A DNA stretch of 64,000 nt from Mastigamoeba balamuthi (taxonomy: Eukaryota; Evosea; Mastigamoebida; Mastigamoebidae): contig CACRSC010000059.1 in NCBI GenBank assembly GCA_902651635.1, positions 169,805 to 233,804 on the forward strand, written 5' to 3'. Shown in pieces: positions 43,030 through 53,028 of the stretch. The position numbers and the translations under genes are program-made. Positions within the stretch are counted from its first letter, which is position 1. Every line of letters begins with the position of its first letter. The notes beneath the pieces are model-generated. The model made no database searches, was not told the DNA's origin, and saw only the letters and a program-made list of their open reading frames with translations.

Positions 43030-44199
43030 CAGAGGAAGAAAACTGCAGACTCGAAAAAGAGACCTGTGACGCCCACGTGTGAAACCTCAGAAGGAAGGAA
43101 CTACAGCCGCAGGAAGGCGGTGCCTGAGGAGTGCCATTGTGCGAGTGCGAGCACCGTGATGGGATTTGGGGCTGATGCTCAGTCAGCGTTGCTGGGCGAT
43201 CTGATAGACCGCTGCTGGTGGGGCAAAATATGATATCTTCTTAACAATCCAGTAATCTCGGAAATGGGTTTGCATGCCACAGGAGATGCACACTTCAATA
43301 CTCGTCGTCGATCTGAAGTTCATGCAGAACATCGCTCACTCACAGGCCGAATACTGACACTGGGCCCATCGGAGAGGCGAGTGCCACGTACACACACACA
43401 TGGTCACCACTTGCAAGACCAAAAGAAGAGATACACCGGCAGGCTGACGTTCAGCATGAACATACACCGGGAGACCTGACACACCAGTGCTTGACCAAGG
43501 GATACCGAGCACACTCTGAGGGACCAGGTGAACACGATTGAACAAGCTGGCAGGGCAGGCACAGCAGCTAGCTCTCGGGCACCAGAGGCGCGATGCGACA
43601 GCTCAATGGGCAGGCAACAGTGCCAGGCACTCTTTCGTCACTGCTTCACATACCCCTGCGCAAGGGTCAGCCCCGGGCAGACAGCAGTGCGAATAGGGCC
43701 TCGCACACACGATCTTATTGGGAGAGAACACCTCGTGAAATGCTTCTCACAAATCGAGTTCGCCGTGACGGAAGTTCTGGATCAAAATATGGAAGTGGCA
43801 ACTCAGATTTCTCGGCGCCATTCGGGAGGGGTGAATCCGGGTGGATTTTCGCACTGCCACGACCTGCAATTTCTTCGGGATATCGGAAAATCTGTATGTC
43901 CGACGAGCAAGTGTGTTGCTGTGGCCGTGGTACGGTACTGCCCTCCCCTTGTGATAGAGGAAGTCGGAGGTCGTCCGACTCACACCACCATTCCAGAATG
44001 GCGATTCCAGAGAGATTGCGTTCGGCCGCATGGAAAATATCGCTGGAATTTAAGAAAAGCAGTTTTGTTTGTTTGTCCTCCGCACAAGTTTGTTGCCTTG
44101 TTTGTTGTCGAGGCCAATGGTGTGCTGTTTGTTCTCCGCCTGCCTGCCGACCCCTCACGTGCCCTCCCGTGGGTCCAAGGAACCCGTGGTCATGGCCCG

Positions 44200-44460
44200 T
44201 GGCCCTGGGCGGCGTCGTGGAGAACTACGCTAGCTCCTCGTTCGGGTTGCCCCTCTGCAGCTTCGTACTCCTGCTCCCCCGGCCACGACATCCCCTTGTC
44301 ACTGCAATTGTCGTAGACCAGCCCTCTTTCATCCTCTGGCAGGATGCTGCCCTCGGAGCTGCTGATTCTCCACGAGTGCAGGGATGCAGAACGCAGGCTG
44401 GCACTCTGGCGCACAGCCCCAGACAGGGCAGAAGAACAAAGACAGTGAGATCTCATTCTA
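44200..44460 (+). pseudogene. Second chimeric fragment, more decayed
   Basis: The same fusion as in the previous unit, here with GGVVENYASSSFGLPLC and then the arrestin tail with further small deletions (the CTGCCCTGTCTG part is rearranged). It supports unit B to C copying rather than independent origins. Confidence 0.65.
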
Positions 44461-44603
44461 AAGAGCACAAGAGGCATTCTTCGTTCAATCCAAGAGCCCG
44501 CACTGTTCGCGATTATCGCAGGAGCCGTCCTGTACAAGGACGAGGTCTTCTATTGTGGATGAGTGCAGAGGACGAAGGTTCGTCTCGGTAGTCCAAGGCG
44601 ACC

Positions 44604-45168
44604 TCAGCCGGTACTTCTGCTGCTCCTGCCGATGCACTCGAGGCACTTGTATCCGCTGTGCCGCATACGCATACGCCCTACGTCCCTGGTTGCGGGAGAT
44701 GCTGTGGTCAGCGCCAACTGTGCCCTGTGCTCCAGCAGCGGTGGGGTGGGAGGATCCGGTGGCGCACAGGCACGAAGGGCAGGCAGAGCTCCCACAGACG
44801 ACGCAGAAGGGCAGCGGCGAGGTCGCGAAGCTCCCGCAGAAGGAGCACCAGCGCCAGTACAGCAGCTGCGTGTGTGTAACCACGGCGACCAGCGCTGCTC
44901 TGTGCCGGTGCTTGTGGCGGTCGTGGTTGTGGTGCTGGTGATGGTGCTGGTGTTGGTGGTGCTGATGGTGCTGGTGGCGGTGCACTACTGCTGATGGGTC
45001 AGAGAGCAGCGGGGCCTCCACCAGGTTGGCCCGCGTGCCCTCGCAGTCTGACATCTGCGCTGTACTCTCTGGTATCGCCACACGTGCCCTTGCGTGGCCC
45101 TGTGTCAGTGCTCGCTCCGTTTGTTGTGCCCTGCGTTGCTCAAATCCCTTGGGGTCATTTTCTACCAT
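44604..45168 (-). CDS. FYVE-like zinc-finger protein, copy 6
   Basis: Exon 1, 45168-44768, and exon 2, 44685-44604, give 160 residues. Near-identical to copy 5 through the finger, but with a longer His run (VHRHQHHQHHQHQHHHQHHN), a simple-repeat expansion. The start at MVENDPKGF is preferred because the later Met of copy 5 is Ile here. All four CxxC pairs are kept and the ninth Cys is again Arg. It lies inside duplication unit C, so copies 5 and 6 arose with the segmental duplication. Function is inferred only from the finger. Confidence 0.65.
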
Positions 45169-46329
45169 CAGAGGAAGAAAACTGCAGACTCGAAAAAGAG
45201 ACCTGTGACGTCCATGTGTGAAACCTCAGAAGGAAGGCACTGCAGCCACAGGGAGGCGGTGCCTGAGGTGTGCCGTTGTGCGAGTGTGAGCACCGTGATG
45301 GGATTTGGGACAGATGCTCTCAGTCAGTGTTACTGGGCGATCTGGTAGGCGAAGGCTGGGGCAAATCAGATCTGTTGGTTTTTCAAGATCTTCCGAACCG
45401 ATCCAGTAATCTCGGAAATGGGTTTGCATGCCACAGGAGATGCACACTTCAATATTCGTCGTCGATCTGAAGTTCATACAGCACAACGGCTCTTACAGGC
45501 CGAATACTGACACTGGGCCCATCGGAGAGGCCAGTGCCACGTACACACACACATGGTACCCACTTGCAAGGACCTGAGAGAAGAGAGATACAACGGCAGG
45601 CTGACATTCAGCATGAGAAGACACCAGGAGACCGGATACAACAGTGGTGGACCAAGGAATTCCGAGCACACTCTGAGGGACCAGGTGTAACACGGATTGG
45701 CCAGCTGGCAGGCACAGCAGCCAACACGTGGTCACCAGAGGCACGATGCGACAGCTCAATGGGCAGGCAACAGTGCCAGGCACTCCTTCATCACTGCCTC
45801 ACATACCCCTGCGCAAGGGTCAGCCCCGGGCAGACAGCGGTGAGAATAGGGCCTCGCACACACGGTCTTTCTGAGAGAGAACATCCAGAGAATTGCTTCG
45901 CACAAATCGAGTTCGCTGTGACTGAAGTTCTGAAACAAAAATCAGGAAGTGGCAACTCAGATTTCTCGGTGCAATTGGAGGGGTGAATCCGGGTGGATTT
46001 CGCACTGCCACGTCGACCTGCCGTTTCTTCAGCATTGCGGAAAAGCTGAATGTCACACGAGCGAATGTGTTGCTGTGGCAGTAGTGCGGTACGGTACTGC
46101 CCTCCCCGTGTGATAGAGGAAATCGCCGGTCGTCCGACTCACATCGAAATTCCAGAACGGCGATTCCAGAGATTCTATTCGGCCGCATGGACAAAATATC
46201 GCTGGAATTTGAGAAAAGCAGTTTTGTTTGTTTGTCCAGCCCACAAGTGCCTTGTTTGTTGTCGAGGCCAATGGTGCGCTGTTTGTTCTCCGCCTGCCTG
46301 CCCACCCCTCACGTGCCCTCCCGCGTGTC

Positions 46330-47998
46330 CCAAGGCACCCGTGGTCGTGGCCCGTGGCACGCGGTGCGCCGTCTGCGAGGTGGCCGAGGGCGCCCTGGGC
46401 GGCGTCGTGGAGAACTACGCCAGCGCCTCGTTCGGGCTGCCCCTCTGCTGCTTCGTCCTCCTGCTCCCGGGCGACGGCGACGCTCTCAGGCCCTACGCCA
46501 CCGGCACCCTCGTCGAGGGCAGGCACGTGCTGAGGGCCGAGGCCGTGCTGGACGCCGCCTTCTTCGAGGCGCTGCGGGGGCTCCAGGCCACCGGCGGCCA
46601 CCGCCTCGTCGTCCACCAGCTCCCCGCAGGCCAGCAGCACCCCCCATCAGTTGATTCCTGCCCACCCTCTTCTCTGTCCCGCCAACTCCTCAACCCTTTT
46701 TGGGGCCCTGTGGGCCTCTCTTTTGCTTCTCGGATTTCGCTTTCTTCTTTCCTGCCTGCATTTTTCTTGAATTTTAATGCACCCCAAATTCACTTGATTG
46801 TATCCTGAATTTGACTAGGTCAAAATTACTCGCTGGCTCCTCTGCTGCGGGGCTGTGCTGATCGCGAATCGTCCGCAGGCGGCACCGGCGGGAGCGAGGA
46901 GGCAGTGGCCGCGGCGCTGAGGTGCGTGGGGCGCCTGGAGCGGGCGATGCTGCGGGAGCGCGTGGCCACGGAGAAGGGGCTCTTTGGCCAGCAGTGCGTC
47001 GTGCGCGGCATCGGGGGCCTCGTGGACGTCTCCCGCGTCGAGGGCATCGACGCCTTCGAGGCCTGCGACGACGTCCTGCTCGGGGACCGCTACTGCAGGG
47101 CGCTGGCCTCGGCGGTCGCCGGCCTCGTCTGCGGCGAGTTTGTCGCCGAGTTTGTGCCGTTCTTCGAGCGCGCTGTCGCCGCGCTGGCCCCCGGGGTCGC
47201 GCAGGCCCCCAGGGAGCTGCATCTGCCCAGCGCGGAGCTGAGCGGCTACGCCCAGAGCGTCGCTGTGTGCTTCTCTGGTCAGCCGCAATTACTTCTTCTG
47301 ATTTGGTTGATTTTGGCTGAATTTGCTCAATTTGAATTTGAGTTCTGACTCGAATTCCTCTTTTTGACGGCTCGGCACTGCCGCGGTGCGCAGAGAGGCA
47401 GGTGGACGCCACGCTCTGCGGCAAGGTCCTGGCGGCGCCGCTGGAGAGCAAGGAGGCCGCCCTGAGGCTGGGCGCTGTCTACAAGGGCCTCGCCAAGTTC
47501 GCTCTACTGCAGACGCAGAAGGAGCGCTGCGAGCGCTGCCTGGGCCAGAGCCCGCTGGCCATGGCCGCCATCACGTGGTCTCTGCTCGCGCCCCCGTTCA
47601 AGGTCTGTGGCCCGGGCCTCACGCTCACGTTCCGCTTACTACGGCACCCGCAGCACTTGTACCGCACAGAGCTGATCGGGCTGCGCGGGTGGAACATCGG
47701 GGCATTGAAGAACCACGCCGGCAGAGGCCGCACGGCATCGGTGGGGGTGGTGGCGGGCGAGATCAGGGTCGGAGGCGACAGCGTGGCCGGGGCGGCGCAG
47801 AGGCTGGTGCTGCCGCTGGCAGCGAGGCGCTGGGCCGTCAGGATCATGTACGCAGAGTTCCAGCCGGATGTGGGAGTGGGGGGCCACGTGTACTACCTGC
47901 CCGACGAGGGCACCGTGGGTGTGCGGGACAAGGCTCCCGACGACAGCGCGCTCAAGGAGGGGCTCTACATGTCGATGGAGATGCACGCCCTGATGTGA
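46330..47998 (+). CDS. Unrecognised protein (three or more exons)
   Basis: Exons approximately 46330-46629, 46879-47277 and 47394-47998, over 430 residues. The 5' end is uncertain: no clear ATG leads into the first coding stretch TRCAVCEVAEGALGGVVENY, so a short upstream exon is likely (candidate ATGs at 46187 and 46271). The first intron fits reading phase only if it begins GC (CCGCAG|GCCAGC). Exon 2 is helix-rich (EEAVAAALRCVGRLERAMLR, CRALASAVAGLVCGEFVAEF). Exon 3 has a CERCLG pair and beta-rich segments (LTLTFRLLRHPQHLYRTELI, WAVRIMYAEF, VYYLPDEGTVG). No domain is recognised. Its 5' end has been copied twice upstream. Confidence 0.6.
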
Positions 47999-48395
47999 CA
48001 GGGGGCTTGCACCCGAGTTGATTGACGCCACATCGCTGGCACTGAGTGAACCACACACCCTGTACAGACAGTGGAAAGAACACGCTTGATTGGGAACCGC
48101 CTTATTAACAGGCTCCAGTCGCCACTGCAGGGCTCAGAAACAGACGCGGGCACTGCTAGTCAGCCGTGAGTAGACCTCATTGTCCTCTCTTGACTTGGTT
48201 GGATGCAGCACCAGATGATAAAAGACCAACGTCAATGCCACACCTGACGGGCCCCACGGAATTGAGAACTGAAATCCAGGGTCCAAGATCCCTGTATCTC
48301 GGGGATATTCAGATAACGGGGCAGATTCACTAATTTGATTCCGCGCGCCGCGTGTCACCGCACCCCCCCTCACAGCGGCGGCCCCCCCGCACCCG
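47999..48395. other. Intergenic, no gene seen
   Basis: Contains the 3' flank of the 46-kb gene and the upstream region of USP48. A CTCACAG at 48367-48373 could be the acceptor of an untranslated first exon of USP48. Confidence 0.45.
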
Positions 48396-51300
48396 ATGAT
48401 GAGCACGTCCGGCTACTTCCAGCGCCAGCGCCGCGAGCACAAGCTGCAGCTGGCCTCGGCGGCGTCGGTCACGGAGGAGCACCTGGACCTGCTCCACGAC
48501 GCGCGCCACCCCGCGTGCGCCAGCTACACGTCATACATGCGCTGGCGCGACGGGCGCGACGTCTGCGCCGACCACCCCAACTGCTTCGACGCCGTCGCCG
48601 CGGCCGCCAGGGGCTCGTGGGCGGCGCCCAGGCGCCAGGCCGCGGACATCGCGCGCGAGCGGCTGGGCGCGGACCCCCGCGCGGAGATCCGCAGCGCCGC
48701 GGTGCCCTTTGCGGGGCTCTCGGTGCGCACGACGCAGGATACCGCGATATCCCGCAGATATCCCCGGGATTGTTGGATTTTCGGATTCCGCGGATTTGTC
48801 TGCGCTGGGTGATGCGACCTCCATCCATCTGCTCTCTCTCTCTCTCTCGCTTCTTTCTTTGGCGGACAGGGAAGCTTTCTGAGTTGCAGTGCCTGAGGGA
48901 CGCGGCGGTGTGTGGCAGTTGATGTGACTTTCAGTTGACGTCGCATCACCTGGTTGATTTGCTGTTACGTGGCATGCACTTTTGTTCTGTCTCATCAGCG
49001 GCAGTTGATGTTGCACCACCTGGTTGATTTCCGCTGCACGTCTCTGAGCAACTGCGTTGCGTGGTGGCAGAACCTGGGGTCGACGTGCTACATGAACGCG
49101 CTGCTGCAGGCCCTGTACCATGTGGAGGGCTTCAGGAGCCTGCTCTACTCGTGGTCCCCGGCGGCAGCCTCGGGCACCTCGGGCACGCGCTCCGACGCCG
49201 AGGCAGCGCGCGACCTGTGCTGCCGGGAGCTGCAGCGCGTCATGGTGGAGCTGCAGGCGACGCCCCGGCGCTCGACGGTCCCCTCGGACTTTGCGCGCGC
49301 GCTGCGCCTGGACCCCCGAGTGCAGCAGGACGCCTCCGAGTTCCTCAAGCTCCTCCTGCAGCTCGTCGAGGACAGGTACTCGGGGCTTGAAACGGTTTCA
49401 GTTGCGTGCTCGTCGGGAGCGATTGATTGTCTAAGTGCATACCTGCACGGATAAGGACTGAATCGGAATGGGATTCGCACAACGTGAACTGCTCTCCTTA
49501 CAAACACCCACTTTGATGTCCTGTGAATTTAGAAAATGGTGGGGTAGGATAGGATAGGTTCAGGGTGTTGTCAATTGCCACATTTAATCTCACTCCAACG
49601 AAGGGAAGGTGGTTTATGTGTCTGGTGTGCTTTGCAAGTTAATGGGGGTCTGTCACCTAACCTTAACTACCAAAATGAAAAACCCTCACCCTAACCCTAA
49701 CCCAATCTTACCGATGAACGCTGGGGGCCCTCCCTGCAAGATTCCGCGCAGCGTCGACGCCGGGCCTGGTGCAGGGCCTGGCCCGCATCTTCCGCGGCGC
49801 CATGCGCTTCGAGACGCGCTGCACGCGCTGCGGCGACGTGTCGACGGCCGACGACGAGTTCGACGAGGTCAAGGTGCCCGTCGCCGGCGCCTGCTCCTCC
49901 CTGCGCTCGGCCCTCGCCCGCGCCCTCGAGCGCGAGAGCCTCTCCGGCCGCCGCTGCGACGCCTGCCGCGCGGCCTGCGACGCCACGCGCGACACGTCAC
50001 TGTCGCGGCTGCCCGAGGTGCTGACGCTCGAGCTCGTCCGCTTCGGCTACGACGCGCAGTCGCGCCGCGTGCGCAAGGTCATGGACCCCGTCGACCTCGA
50101 CGACCCGCTCGACGTCTCGCGGATGACGTGTGATGACGTGGCGTCGGGATGCTGCTGCGCGTACAGGCTCTTCGCGGTCGTCTCGCACCTGGGGCCGACG
50201 CCCGACAGCGGGCACTACGTCGCGTGCGTCGCGGGGCCCGACGGCCAGTGGTGGCGCCTCGACGACGCCGAGGTCTCGCCGTGTCGCTCGCCCGCCGCCC
50301 AGCGTTCGATTCCCGCCCCCCGCAATGTTCTTTGCCGCGTTGCCTGCGTTGCGTCATTCTGTGGCGCGTTTGCCTGCGTTGTGTCATCCCCTGACCGTTT
50401 GCCTGCGTTGAGTCACGGCCCCTGATGCCGCATCGCCATCGCCCCCCCCCCCGGCAGGCAGCGACAGCGAGGAGACGCCGTACCTGCTCTTCTACGCGCG
50501 CGAGGACGTCGAGCGCCGCACCCCGGAGGTGCCGGCCGAGGTGGGCAGGCCCGAGCTGGAGGACCTGCGGCGCCGCGCCGAGCGCTACGACCGCGAGCAG
50601 GCGGCCAAGACGGCCGAGATCGAGTCGCACAGGCGCGAGGTCGACGAGGTGCTGCGCTGCGCCCCCGTCGACCCCGCGCTCGCGCTGGCCCCCTACGCCT
50701 GGGTCAGCGCCGCGTGGCTCGACGCCTGGGCCAGGGCCCACCTGCGCAGCGACGTGGGGCCCGTCGACAACGCGGGGCTCGTCTGCCCGCACGGGCGGCT
50801 GGCCATCAAGAAGCGCAGCGCCAAGAGGAAGCGCGTGCGTGGCCGCCCGGATCAATTGACTCTTCAAATTCATGCGGGCGCCGGGGTTCGATCCTCTGAC
50901 CACAGAACCCCCTTGGGGCGCTGGTTTCCACGGGCTGTGGGCGATACAGGTGTCGATGGAGGCGTGGGAGACTCTGTACAAGACGTATGGAGGCGGTCCT
51001 GTGCTGCTGCGGGGCTCGGAATGCACGCAATGCGTGGAGGCACGCATACATTCGAATCCAGATGCACTGCGGAGAATCCGAAATATCTCATCACCCGTGA
51101 ACGGAAACCAAAAACAGGAATGGATGAAGCAGTACCGGGAAAAGCACTCTGCCAAGCAGGAGAAGGACGAGATCGACAAGGAGATCAAGGCGCACTACAG
51201 CGACTACAACGGCTACTGGGTCTCGAAGAAGTTCATCGATAGTACACTCTTCCCTCCCCCATTGCATTTTCCCCTCCCGCTGACGTGGCGCGATGCAGAG

Positions 51301-53028
51301 TGGCTCAAGAGCAAGGTCGCGATCCCCGTCGTGGGCCTCATGGACGGAGTGCTCTGCGACCACGGCTGCCTGGGCAAGCGAGAAAACCGCCAGACAGTTC
51401 CCGCCAAGGCACACCCGAATATCTCTTGATTCCCAAATCCTCGATATCTAGATTCCCGGAATCAACGCCGATCTTCTGCCCTCGCAGGTCTGGGAGTACT
51501 TTGTGGCCTTCACGCCCAGCCCGGGCGCCGTGCAGCCCCGCCAGGCGTCGTACAGCACCGAGTTCTGCCCGGGGTGCGCCGAGGCCGAGCAGCTGCGTCG
51601 CAACGAGGAGGAGTCGCTGCACGAGCTCAAGCGGGACCAGCGGCTTCTGCACTGCTACTCGACGCCCCTGCGCCTCCGCGACCTGCTCCCGGGCTCGGTC
51701 TACCACGTGCTGCCCTCGCCCTGGATGGCCGCCTGGCGCGCGTACCTGCCGTACGCCTCGCAGGAGCCCAGCCCGGGCGCCATCGACACGGCGAGGCTCG
51801 TCTGCGCGGAGCACTCGCTGCTCAGCGTCGACCCCGTGCTGTGCGGGTTCCCGGGTGCCGCGGGCACCGCGCGCGTCGAGCTCGTCAGGGAGGTCGAGGG
51901 CGAGCAGCTGGAGCACGCCTACGGGCGCATCGGGCCGCGCGTGACGTTTGCGTGCGTCGTCAACGCGGCGCAGTGGAACGACGTCGACCCCGGGCTCGTC
52001 ACGGGCACCTGCGCACCCGCCGTCTGCCGCGCCTGCGCCGACGCCCAGCGCCACCAGGACCTCGACGCCTCCCTCGACTTCACCAACCGCACCGTCTACG
52101 CAGAGTTCCAGAGTGCGCCCGAGTCAATTGCTCCTCCCATCTCCCCATTTTGTCTCGAAATCTCGCTTGCGTAGCGGCCTTGTTTTGCCCTGCCTCGAGA
52201 ATTCACCCTCCGTACCACCCTCGTCTCTACCAGACAGTGGGAGAGAGAATCAACTGTGACCGGGTCGCCCATCTTGTTGCGCGGTTTACTTCTCTTTTGT
52301 GAATGTAATTTTTACTTTTGACTTCGTTTTTTGCTTCGACTTTGTTTTTTTCGCTCAGAACAAAACGCAACCGAACGCGAGCAGACGGAGGGCTGAGTTC
52401 GCTGCTGTCGTCGGCCAAGCGGTTCGTGCTGACGGTGAGCGGGAGCACCAAGGTCTCGGAGCTGCGGCTGATGCTGTTCGAGCGCACCGACGTGGAGCCG
52501 GCGCTGCAGGAGATCACCCTCTCGGGCGCCCCGCTGCGGGGCGGCTGCCTGCGCGACTACTGCGTCACCGAGGGCTCTGTGCTGCGCGTGGCCCGGCGCT
52601 CGACGCCCCTCGACGTCGCCGCCGAGTCCTCGGACGAGTGCGACCCGGAGATGGAGCGCGCCATGGCCGAGAGCCGCCGCGACGCCGAGCAGCTCGGCGG
52701 CCCCGCGCGGCCCACGGCCTTCGAGAACTCGGTGCTGCACGGCACCTCTGTGTGCAGCGCCGCAGCCGCAGCAGCAGCAGGACCCTCTGGGAGCAGCGGG
52801 AAGCCTGCAGCCGGGCAGCCGGCGCAGCAGGAGAGGCAGCAGGGGCAGCAGGGGCAGCAGGGGCAGCAGGGGCAGCAGGGGCAGCAGGGGCAGCAGGGGC
52901 AGCAGAGGGCCGAGCGGCCGCGGCCCTGCAGGGCGGAGGAGGCGCCCAGGGTCAGGACGTGTCGGACGTGCACGTACGACAACGCTGTGGAGCGGGCCAC
53001 GTGCGAGATGTGCCAGTCGAAGCTCTGA
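48396..53028 (+). CDS. usp48: USP48-type ubiquitin C-terminal hydrolase with UBL and RanBP2-type zinc finger
   Basis: Nine exons: 48396-48722, 49071-49375, 49741-50280, 50462-50834, 50950-51033, 51118-51241, 51299-51396, 51488-52112 and 52385-53028; 1039 residues (human USP48 is 1035). USPs remove ubiquitin from proteins; USP48 acts on histone H2A and NF-kB regulators. The catalytic Cys box is spliced as GLSNLGSTCYMNALLQALYH, QQDASEFLKLLLQLVED is the QQD box, CTRCG and CDACRAAC are the zinc pairs, and LGPTPDSGHYVACVAG carries the catalytic His. DUSP-like repeats follow (YAWVSAAWLDAW, MEAWETLYKTYGGGP, YHVLPSPWMAAW), then a ubiquitin-like domain (KRFVLTVSGSTKVSELRLML), Gln-Gly repeats, and RTCRTCTYDNAVERATCEMC, a RanBP2/NZF-type finger. 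The C-terminal UBL agrees with USP48; the finger is an addition. Exon 5-6 joins are the least certain. Confidence 0.9.
49683..49706. repeat. Short interstitial telomere-like repeat
   Basis: CCCTCACCCTAACCCTAACC inside USP48 intron 2, preceded by CCTAACCTTAAC and a GGATAGGATAGG stretch. About 2.5 perfect CCCTAA units plus variants, matching the TTAGGG telomere unit of many protists and animals. Confidence 0.6.
50330..50418. repeat. Intronic triplicate of GCCTGCGTTGCGTCA
   Basis: Three imperfect direct copies (TTGCCTGCGTTGCGTCATTC, TTTGCCTGCGTTGTGTCATC, TTTGCCTGCGTTGAGTCACG) with about 30-bp spacing inside USP48 intron 3. The same motif occurs singly in other introns (see findings). Confidence 0.8.

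Larger units (their letters stand above)
40721..46460 (+). repeat. Threefold direct segmental duplication fusing two gene ends
   Basis: Three tandem units: A 40721-42170, B 42174-44310, C 44313-46460. Each begins with the last exon of the arrestin gene (CCAGCCCTCC... HECR), continues through spacer with shared landmarks (ATCTCGGAAATGGG, ATGCCACAGGAGATGCAC, GTCGATCTGAAGTTC) and finishes with the 5' end of the 46-kb gene (GGCGGCGTCGTGGA). Unit C ends in the real 46-kb gene. Units B and C, but not A, also contain a FYVE-like zinc-finger gene, which explains their larger size (about 2.1 versus 1.45 kb). Confidence 0.85.

Noticed and set aside
43520-46480. Three independent short genes made of the 5' part of the 46-kb gene
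   Set aside because: Only the third copy continues into the downstream exons; the other two switch into the arrestin tail and are duplication by-products.
49683-49706. Chromosome end or telomere
   Set aside because: Only two to three repeat units and located inside an intron of an intact gene.
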